Origin: CAVEFW01 sp963643505
GTDB taxonomy: Bacteria; Actinomycetota; Coriobacteriia; Coriobacteriales; Eggerthellaceae
Assembly: GCA_963643505.1 (NCBI GenBank)
Contig: CAVIKF010000004.1
Span: 62,001-126,000, forward strand
Length of the DNA stretch: 64,000 bases
Direction: 5' to 3'
Under the pieces are notes generated by a model that was not told the DNA's origin, ran no database searches, and saw only the letters and a list, made by a program, of their open reading frames with translations. Both the position numbers and the translations under genes were made by a program. Each line of letters opens with the position of its first letter. The stretch's first letter is position 1. Shown piece after piece: positions 9,045 to 16,880 of the stretch.

Positions 9045-9647
9045 CTACTCATTCGAGCCCAAACGTTTCAGGGCATATTGTAGCAACGCGCCCTCAGATG
9101 CGCTTGTCGGAGCATCCTTAATTGCCAAAGTCGCCTCTTGTTCCGTGAAACCCATGGAAAGCAATGCTTCAACGATGCCCGTAACCACCATGTCCTCACG
9201 AGAAGCCCCTGAGACACCCGTCGCGCTGAACAAGGGCAACTCCTCTTTCTCGAGAGAACCCTTCAACTCCAAGATGATACGACTTGCCGTCTTCTTCCCA
9301 ACTCCCGGAATCTTGGAGATACGCGCGACATCTTGAGCCATAACCGCCTCCGCAAGTTGCGCCGGACTATAAAAGGACAGGGATGCCAAGGCGACCTTCG
9401 GCCCCACTCCCGATATGCTGATGAGCTTCTCAAAGAGGGCCTTCTCCTCCGCGGAAGAGAAGCCATAAAGGGAGACGCCGTCCTCTCTCACCTGATAATA
9501 CGTTTGGATCATCACTTCGTTCCCCACCTCAGGAAGTCCAGCCAAGCTACTTTGCGCCATAAACACCTCGAGGCCAAGGCCGTTAACGTCGACACAGGCG
9601 GATTGCAATGTCTTCCTTACAAGGGTTCCTCTCACAAACGCAATCAT
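9045..9647 (-). CDS. ruvA: Holliday junction branch migration protein RuvA
   Basis: A 200-residue junction-binding subunit that tetramerises and targets RuvB. It has the N-terminal OB fold (MIAFVRGTLV, then GLGLEVFMAQSS and QTYYQVREDGVSLYGF). The two helix-hairpin-helix segments are LISISGVGPKVALASLS and ISKIPGVGKKTASRIILEL. The C-terminal RuvB-binding domain contains EALLSMGFTEQEATLAI. The ATG overlaps the ruvC stop codon by four bases (ATGA), indicating translational coupling. Confidence 0.97.
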   Translation of the reverse strand: MIAFVRGTLVRKTLQSACVDVNGLGLEVFMAQSSLAGLPEVGNEVMIQTYYQVREDGVSLYGFSSAEEKALFEKLISISGVGPKVALASLSFYSPAQLAEAVMAQDVARISKIPGVGKKTASRIILELKGSLEKEELPLFSATGVSGASREDMVVTGIVEALLSMGFTEQEATLAIKDAPTSASEGALLQYALKRLGSNE

Positions 9648-10183
9648 CGCACTTGCTCCTTCTCCTGTTGCTCAAGGCGACGTTTCGCCTGTTTCGTTAC
9701 ATCTTCGTGAGTCGTATAGCATATGGCCGCGGCGAGCGCGTCGGAGGCGTGATCGGGATTGGGGGTGGCGTCGAGCGCCAAAAGGTGTTTCACCATGTAT
9801 TGGACCTGCTCTTTTTCCGCAGAACCAGTCCCCACCACTGCAAGCTTGATCTGGCGCGGCGTATATTCCCCCACATCGATACCATGATCGGCGCACGCGA
9901 CCAAGGCAGCACCGCGTGCTTGGCCCGTAGCAAACGCAGCTGTGATATTTTGGCCGAACCACACCGTCTCAATACCGCAACAGGTTGGTTTGAAGCGCCT
10001 TATGACCGCCTCGATCTGTTGATGTATCTTTCCTAAGCGCATAGCCAGAGGTTGTTCGGCGGGCGTCGAGACGCAACCGTAGGCCAAGCACTCCAAGCGC
10101 GACCCCCGATGACGCACGATACCCCAACCGGTGTTCGCCAAACCCGGATCGATACCCAACACGATGCGTTCCTCGATTGCCAA
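9644..10183 (-). CDS. ruvC: Crossover junction endodeoxyribonuclease RuvC
   Basis: Resolves Holliday junctions by paired nicks. The first catalytic aspartate is in VLGIDPGLANTGWG. The others are the glutamate of GIETVWFGQN and the C-terminal aspartates of NPDHASDALAAAIC. I place the start at TTG 10183, which gives MAIEERIVLGIDPG and has GAGGAG just upstream. A TTG five codons earlier is possible but overlaps that ribosome site. It is first in the ruvC-ruvA-ruvB operon, behind a promoter with an SOS-type box. Confidence 0.93.
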   Translation of the reverse strand: MAIEERIVLGIDPGLANTGWGIVRHRGSRLECLAYGCVSTPAEQPLAMRLGKIHQQIEAVIRRFKPTCCGIETVWFGQNITAAFATGQARGAALVACADHGIDVGEYTPRQIKLAVVGTGSAEKEQVQYMVKHLLALDATPNPDHASDALAAAICYTTHEDVTKQAKRRLEQQEKEQVR

Positions 10184-10212
10184 AACTCTCCTCTTCAAAC
10201 GTTTGTTCGTTA

Positions 10213-10240
10213 ATCATAACATGCGAACAAATGTTTTCAA
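10213..10240 (-). promoter_or_regulatory. ruvCAB promoter with overlapping LexA-type SOS box
   Basis: Minus strand: -35 TTGAAA (10235-10240), a 16-base spacer and -10 TATGAT (10213-10218), about 30 bases before ruvC. On the plus strand 10224-10237 reads CGAACAAATGTTTT, matching 13 of 14 positions of the Bacillus-type SOS consensus CGAACRNRYGTTYC. It lies inside the promoter spacer and runs into -35. A separate eight-base inverted repeat (TTTGTTCG 10202-10209, CGAACAAA 10224-10231) flanks the -10. LexA control of ruv genes is established in other bacteria; here it is inferred. Confidence 0.7.
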
Positions 10241-10246
10241 GAGAAA

Positions 10247-10309
10247 ATGGCAACGGCACCGCGAGGTCGTCTACGCGCCACATGGCAACGGCACCGCGAG
10301 GTCGTCTAC
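10247..10309 (+). repeat. Two copies of a perfect 28-bp direct repeat
   Basis: Positions 10247-10274 and 10282-10309 are identical, starting ATGGCAACGGCACCGCGAGG and ending TCGTCTAC, with a 35-base period. They lie upstream of the ruvCAB promoter, between it and the nitroreductase terminator. No coding role is visible. Confidence 0.9.
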
Positions 10310-10334
10310 ACGCTCTACGCGCGTCTTTCAACCA

Positions 10335-10371
10335 TAAAATAAGGGCAGCGTCGCCAAGGCGACACCACCCC
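10335..10371 (-). terminator. Rho-independent terminator of the nitroreductase gene
   Basis: Minus strand: a long stem of about 14 pairs with several G-T wobbles, centred on GTCGCC-TT-GGCGAC, followed by TTATTTTAT. It lies about 30 bases after the nitroreductase stop codon. Confidence 0.7.
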
Positions 10372-10399
10372 TGCAGGGTTTAAGGTCGCTATCCGTCTC

Positions 10400-10918
10400 C
10401 TACTCGAAATGCTCCTCGGGAAGCGTATAGAAATGAAGTTTGGAAGCATCAAAGCGATCGGTTTGCTCCCCGATCTCCCCAGCCGGATAACCCACTGCAA
10501 TAATGGCAAAAGGCTTGAGGTGGTTCGGGATGTTAAGCACATTGCGTACCATCTCCATGCGTCCCTCCTTGGGGGCGATACCCAGCCAAACCGCGCCGAG
10601 ACCGAGTTGCACCGCCTCAAGCAGGATATTTTCACAGCTCGCCGCCATGTCCTGAATAACGTAGTCTTGGTGGTGAACACGACCCGCATAGCACGGAACG
10701 ATGCACAGCGGGGCCTTCTCAGCAGGACCTGCAAACTTACTGCAGGCCGAAAGTTTTTCGCAAAGACCCCTATCAGTCACAAGATAGAATTCCCAAGGCT
10801 GTTGATCTCCTGCAGAAGGAGCCGCCATGGCGGCCTTCATAAGCTTCTTGATCTTCCTTGGCTCAATGGCCTTTTCTTGGAAGTCGCGCACACTTTTACG
10901 AGCAAAAATCGCATCCAT
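10400..10918 (-). CDS. Nitroreductase family flavoprotein
   Basis: A 172-residue FMN-dependent oxidoreductase of the nitroreductase superfamily, probably acting as a homodimer in the cytoplasm. Family landmarks are the phosphate-contacting RKSVRDF near the N-terminus, AAPSAGDQQPWEFYLV, and GLGAVWLGIAP near residues 117-127. ATG 10918 is chosen because GGGAGG lies eight bases upstream; the ATG two codons earlier abuts that site. It is flanked by terminators on both sides, so it is probably transcribed alone. The physiological substrate is unknown. Confidence 0.85.
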   Translation of the reverse strand: MDAIFARKSVRDFQEKAIEPRKIKKLMKAAMAAPSAGDQQPWEFYLVTDRGLCEKLSACSKFAGPAEKAPLCIVPCYAGRVHHQDYVIQDMAASCENILLEAVQLGLGAVWLGIAPKEGRMEMVRNVLNIPNHLKPFAIIAVGYPAGEIGEQTDRFDASKLHFYTLPEEHFE

Positions 10919-11032
10919 GTTCATATCCTCCCTTAGGATTTCGATGCTTTGATATGTGGAAAAGGAGAATTTCGTAGTCCGCACATCACGACAATGCGCG
11001 AATACTATTCTTTACTAAATATAATACCATAC

Positions 11033-11060
11033 AAAAGAGAAGGCCCACTCAGCCTTCTCC
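11033..11060 (-). terminator. Rho-independent terminator of yebC
   Basis: Minus strand: stem GAGAAGGC against GCCTTCTC with a short loop, followed by TTTTG. It lies 23 bases after the yebC stop codon. Confidence 0.8.
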
Positions 11061-11082
11061 GTTACGCATGATTGCAAAGGCG

Positions 11083-11880
11083 CTACTCTGCGTCGAGTGC
11101 CTCCAAAATCTCATCGGTAAGATCCATGGTGTGATAGACCTCTTGGAGGTCCTCAAGCTCCTCGAGCTTGTCAACAAGGCGCATGACCTTCTTGGCCTCC
11201 TCTAGTGTGACCGCTTGGGGAGTCGTTGCCTCCATGGTGAGCTCAGCACCCTTGACCTCGATACCTTGCTCCTCGAGGGCCTTCTTGACGGCCATCAAAT
11301 CGCTCGCATCAGTGGTGATAACCCACTCGTCGCCGGCGTCCTCGTAATCATTAGCACCCGCTTCGAGAGCAGCCATCTCAACCGCATCCTCGTCAACGAG
11401 ATTGTCACGATCAAGATCCTTCTTGCCCTCGCCCTTGATGACCTTTTCGACAATGATCTGGCCGATGCGCTCGAATTGGAATGCAACCGAGCCGCTGGTG
11501 CCAAGATTGCCACCGGAGTGGGTAAAAGCAGCACGAACATCGGCCGCAGTACGGTTGCGATTGTCAGTCAAGGCCTCGCAATAGATGGCAACACCGCAGG
11601 GACCATAGCCCTCATAGATGACGGTCTCGTAGTTGTTGGCATCCTTGCCAGCACCGAAAGCCTTGTCGATTGCGTTCTTGATCTTGTCCTTCGGCATAGA
11701 TTGGGCCTTGGCACGCTCGACCGCGGCAGCCAGGGAAGCGTTGTTGTCGGGGTTGGGGTCGCCGCCCATCTTTGCAGCAACGGTGATCTGGCGAGCCAGC
11801 TTGCTGAACAAAGCGGAACGCTTGGAGTCAGCAGCGGCCTTCTTGTGCTTCGTGGTAGCCCACTTTGAATGTCCGGACAT
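11083..11880 (-). CDS. yebC: YebC/PmpR family protein
   Basis: A 265-residue member of the YebC family, long annotated as a transcription regulator and more recently linked to relief of ribosome stalling. The conserved start MSGHSKWATTKHKKAAAD and the central ETVIYEGYGPCGVAIYCEAL are intact. So are TDNRNRTAADVRAAF and the acidic C-terminus. Length is slightly above the family norm. It lies upstream of the nitroreductase and ruvCAB genes on the same strand, a neighbourhood often seen in actinobacteria, but a terminator separates it from them. Confidence 0.93.
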   Translation of the reverse strand: MSGHSKWATTKHKKAAADSKRSALFSKLARQITVAAKMGGDPNPDNNASLAAAVERAKAQSMPKDKIKNAIDKAFGAGKDANNYETVIYEGYGPCGVAIYCEALTDNRNRTAADVRAAFTHSGGNLGTSGSVAFQFERIGQIIVEKVIKGEGKKDLDRDNLVDEDAVEMAALEAGANDYEDAGDEWVITTDASDLMAVKKALEEQGIEVKGAELTMEATTPQAVTLEEAKKVMRLVDKLEELEDLQEVYHTMDLTDEILEALDAE

Positions 11881-11993
11881 ATCTCAAACCTTTCGATAAT
11901 TGCAAATACCAGCCGCTTATAGTACCACATACGACCCCTTGCGAAAAGACACTCCTTGGAGCCAATCGAAGAACACGCGTCTCCCGAGAGGAT

Positions 11994-12875
11994 TTACAAC
12001 TCACGCAAAATCTCACACCCCGCAGCAAGTTCGTCATCAAGGGCGAATTGGATGTTATCCGCATGGTGGCAATCAGCCGAGAGGATGACCGGGCGCCCTG
12101 CATCTCGAATGGCCTCGAGGATGAACGGAGCGGGATAGGGTGTGGTGCGATATCCCTTCGCCATGGCCCCCGTGTTTATTTCGAATACCGCCCCCTGCTC
12201 GCACAGCGAGTGAACAGCCGCAAGCGCTGGCTCACGATAGCGGGCATCCGTCGTGTCGAAGAGTCGATCGCCCTCGTTGAATTTGGTCACCAAGTCGAAG
12301 TGACCCACAAATGCACAACGGGTCTTGCGCGCCACGTCTTCGACTTGTGCAAAATACGCCCTGCAAAACGCATACACATCGCCGGCAAAGTACTGGTCAA
12401 TCGCGCCTTGAAACACGTCGACGGTGTTGTCCACATCGAGAAACACCTCCCCGTCTCTCCCGGGGATGCCCACGGCAACCTTACCTTCACGAGCAAGTCT
12501 TTCAACAACGCAACCAGGTGCGTCCGCAAAAACCCCAACAGCAGCGGTACTCCCATCGGCGGCGACACGCACATAATGGACCGACCCGATCGCGTAGTCA
12601 AAACCATCCGTGGGCTCTTCGGAGAAGTAATCCTGCTCGACACCGCAAAGAACACGGATGGACGGATAGGCTTGACGCACGCGCTCGACCTCAGCACGAT
12701 ATTGTCGAACGCCCTCACGGCTCATGCAATAGCTCTCATCGAACCAGGTATAGCTATGCCCGGAGAACCCTATTGAGGCACAGCCGGCATCGATGGCCGC
12801 CCGCACCATCTCTTCCACCGTACTTTTTCCGTCACAAAAGGTCGTATGGTTATGAAACGTGGAGTGTGCATCCAT
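11994..12875 (-). CDS. PHP-domain phosphoesterase (histidinol-phosphatase type)
   Basis: A 293-residue metal-dependent phosphoesterase of the PHP superfamily. The metal ligands are visible: HNHTTFCDG near the N-terminus, GFSGHSYTWF, GVEQDYF, the histidine of GSVHYV, GHFDLVTKF, and the C-terminal SADCHHADNI. The layout matches HisK-type histidinol-phosphatases of Firmicutes. The ATG at 12875 has AGAGG eight bases upstream and is preferred over GTG 12884. No other histidine genes are nearby, so histidinol phosphate as substrate is a family inference. A terminator separates it from moaC. Confidence 0.8.
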   Translation of the reverse strand: MDAHSTFHNHTTFCDGKSTVEEMVRAAIDAGCASIGFSGHSYTWFDESYCMSREGVRQYRAEVERVRQAYPSIRVLCGVEQDYFSEEPTDGFDYAIGSVHYVRVAADGSTAAVGVFADAPGCVVERLAREGKVAVGIPGRDGEVFLDVDNTVDVFQGAIDQYFAGDVYAFCRAYFAQVEDVARKTRCAFVGHFDLVTKFNEGDRLFDTTDARYREPALAAVHSLCEQGAVFEINTGAMAKGYRTTPYPAPFILEAIRDAGRPVILSADCHHADNIQFALDDELAAGCEILREL

Positions 12876-12894
12876 CGTCGTCACCTCTCAAAGG

Positions 12895-12919
12895 AAAACG
12901 CCGCCCTTCCAGGCGGCGC
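12895..12919 (-). terminator. Rho-independent terminator of moaC
   Basis: Minus strand: stem CGCCGCCT against GGGCGGCG with a four-base loop, followed by TTTTCC. It is placed between moaC and the PHP gene. Confidence 0.8.
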
Positions 12920-12926
12920 CAAAACG

Positions 12927-13484
12927 CTAGTCGCGCGTCCAAAGACCAGTTTTGCCACCCTCTTTGCGAAGAAGGCGAATATCGCAAATCTCCATGCCAC
13001 GGTCTACCGCCTTGCACATGTCGTACACCGTTAGCAAAGCAATGGAGACACCGGTTAAGGCCTCCATCTCGATTCCGGTCTTTCCGGTAACCCCCGTTGT
13101 CATCAGAGCATGGACACCAACGCGCCCATCCTCACGCTCGCCGGGAAGAATAGGCTCCAAGTCGCACTTGCTCTTCGTGATGTTGAGCGGGTGGCACATA
13201 GGGATTAGGCTGCTCGTCTGCTTGCAACCCATGATGCCCGCGACGCGGGCGCACGCCAAGACGTCGCCCTTGGCAGCCGTCCCGTCCACAATCATGTTGA
13301 GAGTATCCTCATGCATGAAGATGAAACCCTCGGCAGTCGCGATACGTTTGGTGTCGTCCTTCTCGGACACGTCAACCATACGAACAGCGCCCTTCTCGTC
13401 AACGTGGGTCAGCGTACCGGAGTCGGCACCGGTGATCTCTGCGTTTCCGGCGCTCAATCCGCCTGGAATAGTCTCGGCCATCAT
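12927..13484 (-). CDS. moaC: Cyclic pyranopterin monophosphate synthase MoaC
   Basis: Converts 3',8-cyclo-GTP to cyclic pyranopterin monophosphate in molybdopterin synthesis. The 185-residue protein carries LTHVDEKGAVRMVDVSEKD, the conserved MCHPLNITK and the MEALTGVSIALLTVYDMCKA signature with the catalytic region just after. Two adjacent ATG codons (13484, 13481) are possible; the second is better spaced from GGGGAG. Its stop is followed by a terminator. It lies 43 bases below moaA, so the two form a moaA-moaC unit. Confidence 0.96.
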   Translation of the reverse strand: MMAETIPGGLSAGNAEITGADSGTLTHVDEKGAVRMVDVSEKDDTKRIATAEGFIFMHEDTLNMIVDGTAAKGDVLACARVAGIMGCKQTSSLIPMCHPLNITKSKCDLEPILPGEREDGRVGVHALMTTGVTGKTGIEMEALTGVSIALLTVYDMCKAVDRGMEICDIRLLRKEGGKTGLWTRD

Positions 13485-13527
13485 CGTCTCCCCTTCTTAA
13501 GAATCGTTATCGTCGAAACGCTTTGGA

Positions 13528-14529
13528 TTAGCCGCCGATCTGGGACATGCCGCGCTCGGTTCCCACCCGGTCATGGTGCTCATCAGGCTTGTTGCCGATG
13601 GCTTGGTTGAGAATCTCGCGAATACGCTCGTCATCTCCGGAACCCGCAGCCTCCTTGATGTCAAAGTAATCGTCACTGAACAGACACGGCATGATATGGC
13701 CGTCCGCGGACAGGCGCAAACGGTTACAGCTCTTACAGAAATGACGAGAGAGAGGGCTGATAAAACCAACGGTGCCCTGGGCGTCGCGGAAGCGATAATA
13801 CTCAGCAGGACCACCTCCGTCAGGACGGCTCTCCTCAGCAGGGACGAGTTCACCGAGGCCTTCGGCGACAGCGCGTTCATTGATCCGGGCGCGTACCTCC
13901 TCGCTCGAAATGACGTCCTCCTTGCCCCAGCCGCTTCCGTCTGCGCCGCCGCTCTCCCCCACCGGCATGTACTCGATGAAGCGGACATGAAGCGGACGGT
14001 CAACGGAGAGCTTCGCGAACGCAAGGTAGTCCTGGTTCAGGCGTCGAACCGTGACGGCATTGATCTTGATAGGGGCAAAGCCCTCTTTGATCGCGGCATC
14101 GATTCCGGCAAGCGTGTCTTGCAAAACGCCAACGCGGGTCACATAGGTGAACTGGTCAGGATCAAGAGTATCCAAAGAGATGTTGACGCGTTTCAAGCCG
14201 GCAGCGCGCAAATCCTTGGCCATGCGAGGCAAAAGGACGCCGTTGGTGGTCATGGAGATATCGTCGACACCGGGAACGGCGTTCATCTGCTCGATGAGGT
14301 TCACGACCCCCTTGCGAACAAGGGGCTCCCCACCAGTAAGACGGATACGGCGGACACCCATGCCGGCAGCATTGCGAACGATCGCCAAAATCTCGTCAAA
14401 TGTCAAAATATCGTGGTGGCACAAGGGCGTAACGCCCTCTTCAGGCATGCAATATATGCAGCGAAAATTACAGCGGTCTGTCAAAGAGATGCGCATGTAA
14501 TCAATAGTGCGCCCGTGCGAGTCCTTCAA
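13528..14529 (-). CDS. moaA: GTP 3',8-cyclase MoaA
   Basis: A radical-SAM enzyme that converts GTP to 3',8-cyclo-GTP, the first step of molybdopterin synthesis. The N-terminal cluster motif CNFRCIYC (about residues 19-26) and the radical-SAM LTGGEPLVRKG are intact. The C-terminal cluster cysteines sit in FCKSCNRLRLSADGHIMPC. The protein ends QIGG, the double glycine that MoaA needs for activity. The start is TTG 14529 with GAGGAGG five bases upstream. Length 333 is normal. It works with the downstream moaC and the nearby molybdate transporter. Confidence 0.97.
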   Translation of the reverse strand: MKDSHGRTIDYMRISLTDRCNFRCIYCMPEEGVTPLCHHDILTFDEILAIVRNAAGMGVRRIRLTGGEPLVRKGVVNLIEQMNAVPGVDDISMTTNGVLLPRMAKDLRAAGLKRVNISLDTLDPDQFTYVTRVGVLQDTLAGIDAAIKEGFAPIKINAVTVRRLNQDYLAFAKLSVDRPLHVRFIEYMPVGESGGADGSGWGKEDVISSEEVRARINERAVAEGLGELVPAEESRPDGGGPAEYYRFRDAQGTVGFISPLSRHFCKSCNRLRLSADGHIMPCLFSDDYFDIKEAAGSGDDERIREILNQAIGNKPDEHHDRVGTERGMSQIGG

Positions 14530-14689
14530 CAGAACCTCCTCTCCATATGATTTTGTCCCGTCATTATACGACTTTGCGCATATGTAATGCGACGGAGGAT
14601 TTCAATCGTCGCGTTCCTGCAGGAAATGCCAAGGAAACATAACGCTGCTATACTGACAGGTCGAAAAGGGGAAGAGGGAATAATTTCAC

Positions 14690-15625
14690 GTGAGCGAGCA
14701 ATTTATACAAGTATTTACCCAGATGGCGATGCTGTTTCTCATCGTCGCGACTGGATATGCCGCAAAGAAGGCCAAATGGATGGACGAAAGCATCGACAAA
14801 GGCCTGTCCAAATTGGTGCTAACCGTTCCCTTGCCGGCGATGATCCTCGCTGCGACCCTTGATGCAGAGTCGGTGCCCTCCCTCTCGCAATTGGGAAGCG
14901 GATTCCTCTTCTCCCTTGTCTGCTATAGCATCATGATCATAGCGGCGTTCGCTCTCACGTTCATCCTGCGCATCCATCGCGGGAACCAGGGCGTGTTTCG
15001 CTACATGATGCTTTTTGGCAACGTGGGCTTCATCGGCTATCCCGTCTGCAGCGCGATTTTTGGGGCAGAAAGCCTCATATACGTCAGCATCTTCCAGATT
15101 CCTTTCAACCTCCTTTGCTTCACCATAGGCATTTGGTTCATCGCGCAGGACAACGATTACGGCGTCAAAGTCAAATTTAGTCCGAAGAACTTCCTCAGCC
15201 CCTGTTTCATCAGCTGTTTTGTCACCGTCATTTTGACATTGCTCGGCGTGCACGCCGTTCCCGTGCTTGGCGGGGCCTTGAGCACGCTCGGTTCTATGAC
15301 GACACCGGCGTCGCTGCTCATCATCGGATCCTCCTTGGCAAGCCTCCCCCTCAAGGAACTTTTTGGCGGAGTCAAGCTTTGGATAGCGTCCTTCTCACGT
15401 TTGCTTGTCGTACCCGCAACGATCTGGTTCGTGTTGCACTTTTTCGTCGCCGACCCCGTCTTGCTAGGCACCATGATCGTTTTGTGTGGTATGCCGGTCG
15501 CAACCAACGGAACCATGTTGTGCTACGAGTATGGAGGAAACGCCAAGACCATGGCGCAGGCAACGTTCATCACGACCGTGTTCAGCCTTGTGACGATCCC
15601 TGTTCTTATGATGCTGTTGGGCTAG
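14690..15625 (+). CDS. AEC (auxin efflux carrier) family transporter
   Basis: A 311-residue membrane protein with about ten helices, one of three protein genes on the plus strand. The first helix (MAMLFLIVATGYAAKKAKWM) is followed by the conserved KLVLTVPLPAMILAA and later PASLLIIGSSLA and CGMPVATNGTMLCYEYGG, all typical of the AEC/malonate-malate permease group. The start is GTG 14690. It is divergent from moaA and convergent with modC. Substrates in the family include organic acids and auxin; here it is undetermined. Its stop codon is the start of a tandem repeat. Confidence 0.85.
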   Translation: MSEQFIQVFTQMAMLFLIVATGYAAKKAKWMDESIDKGLSKLVLTVPLPAMILAATLDAESVPSLSQLGSGFLFSLVCYSIMIIAAFALTFILRIHRGNQGVFRYMMLFGNVGFIGYPVCSAIFGAESLIYVSIFQIPFNLLCFTIGIWFIAQDNDYGVKVKFSPKNFLSPCFISCFVTVILTLLGVHAVPVLGGALSTLGSMTTPASLLIIGSSLASLPLKELFGGVKLWIASFSRLLVVPATIWFVLHFFVADPVLLGTMIVLCGMPVATNGTMLCYEYGGNAKTMAQATFITTVFSLVTIPVLMMLLG

Positions 15626-15676
15626 ACCCTCAAAGCTAGACCCTCAAAGCTAGACCCTCAAAGTTAGGCCCCCAAA
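15621..15676 (+). repeat. 14-bp tandem repeat overlapping the AEC stop codon
   Basis: The unit GCTAGACCCTCAAA occurs exactly at 15621-15634, 15635-15648 and 15649-15662. A diverged fourth copy is at 15663-15676 (GTTAGGCCCCCAAA). The stop codon TAG of the AEC gene is inside the first unit. Confidence 0.9.
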
Positions 15677-15683
15677 CGAAGAA

Positions 15684-15723
15684 GTGGCTTGGCCGTCATC
15701 CAGAAGACGACCCGTCAAGCCAC
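15684..15723. terminator. Possible hairpin terminator between convergent genes
   Basis: An eight-base perfect inverted repeat, GTGGCTTG and CAAGCCAC, lies between the AEC and modC stop codons. There is no T-tract on either strand, so it is a weak call. Confidence 0.4.
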
Positions 15724-15745
15724 ATGACTTGGGTGTGGGTGAAAC

Positions 15746-16870
15746 TCAGCGATTGACGACGTACACGTTCTTCGCATCGAGGTGAACCCAAAGCTCGTCT
15801 CCCTCTTCAGGTAACTGCTCCTTAGGCACCACCAACTTGTCGATACGCCAAAACAGGTGTTGATGCAAGTACTTCATCTCGTCCTCATTGCGATCCTCAA
15901 CCGTCGGATAGTCAGACTCGTCACGGTCAAGAAACGAAAGTAACACTGTGCGCTCGAATCGCGAATCGCTTACTCGGTCGACGCGCACTCGGAAGCTGTT
16001 GACCCCCGGGCCTTCAGCCGGCTTTACGTAGAAGGCACGGATACCGATCGCGCAAGCATCATCGGGAACCGGTTGATGTATGTCGAGATCGATACCCCAC
16101 TTCGGTAGGTGGAGCATGGTCTCGCCCGCCTTTCGCGCCTCCGTCTCGTTTTTGCATCCCGAGAGTTTGATGCTCGCACGAGATTTCGGATTGCGAACGA
16201 GCTCCTCGCCCGTAGACACCTCCATGATATGCCCCGCATCCACGACTGCGATGCGGTCACAAAAACGCAGCGCCTCGTCGATGTCGTGGCTCACATACAA
16301 AATCGTGCCCTTGAACGCATCGAACAGGCTCACGAGATTTTGCTCAAGAACTCCCTTCAGGTGCGCATCAAGAGCGGAAAACGGCTCGTCGAGCATAAGG
16401 ATTCCCGGCTTCGCCGCAAGCATGCGAGCTAAGGCGACGCGCTGTTGTTGGCCGCCGGATAGCTGGGCGGGATAGCGCTTGTTGAAGCCTTTGAGACCGA
16501 AGCGTTGCAGCTCGCCCTCAACGATATTCATGCGTTCCGCCTTCGGAACATCCTTTCCGATGCCCGCAGCAACGTTGTCCTCTATCGTCAAGTTCGGAAA
16601 CAGCATGTAGTTTTGGAAGAGCAGCGCGGTCTTGCGCTGTTGCGGCTTCAGATCGACTTTAGCCTTCTTGCCCCTCGCGCGATCGAAGAACACGGTTCCA
16701 TTCACCACGATCTTCCCCTCGTCAGGACGCTCAATTCCAGCGATGGAACGCATAGTGACGCTTTTACCGCAACCGCTCGCGCCAAGGAGACCGACCGTCT
16801 CATCCCCCGCCTCGAAGGCCATCTCGAGATTGAAGTCACCAAACTGTTTTTTGATATCAACTTGCAGCAT
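15746..16870 (-). CDS. modC: Molybdate ABC transporter ATP-binding protein ModC
   Basis: The ATPase that powers molybdate import. In 374 residues it shows Walker A GASGCGKS, the signature LSGGQQQRVALARML, Walker B ILMLDEPFSALDA and the switch histidine in YVSHDIDEAL. The C-terminal third (from about residue 230) is a regulatory region lacking a clear canonical TOBE repeat. ATG 16870 gives the normal MLQVDIKKQF start; an upstream in-frame extension overlaps modB. It lies ten bases after the modB stop codon. The modA-modB-modC order and the nearby moa genes support molybdate over sulfate or thiosulfate. Confidence 0.88.
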   Translation of the reverse strand: MLQVDIKKQFGDFNLEMAFEAGDETVGLLGASGCGKSVTMRSIAGIERPDEGKIVVNGTVFFDRARGKKAKVDLKPQQRKTALLFQNYMLFPNLTIEDNVAAGIGKDVPKAERMNIVEGELQRFGLKGFNKRYPAQLSGGQQQRVALARMLAAKPGILMLDEPFSALDAHLKGVLEQNLVSLFDAFKGTILYVSHDIDEALRFCDRIAVVDAGHIMEVSTGEELVRNPKSRASIKLSGCKNETEARKAGETMLHLPKWGIDLDIHQPVPDDACAIGIRAFYVKPAEGPGVNSFRVRVDRVSDSRFERTVLLSFLDRDESDYPTVEDRNEDEMKYLHQHLFWRIDKLVVPKEQLPEEGDELWVHLDAKNVYVVNR

Positions 16871-16880
16871 GATCTCACTC

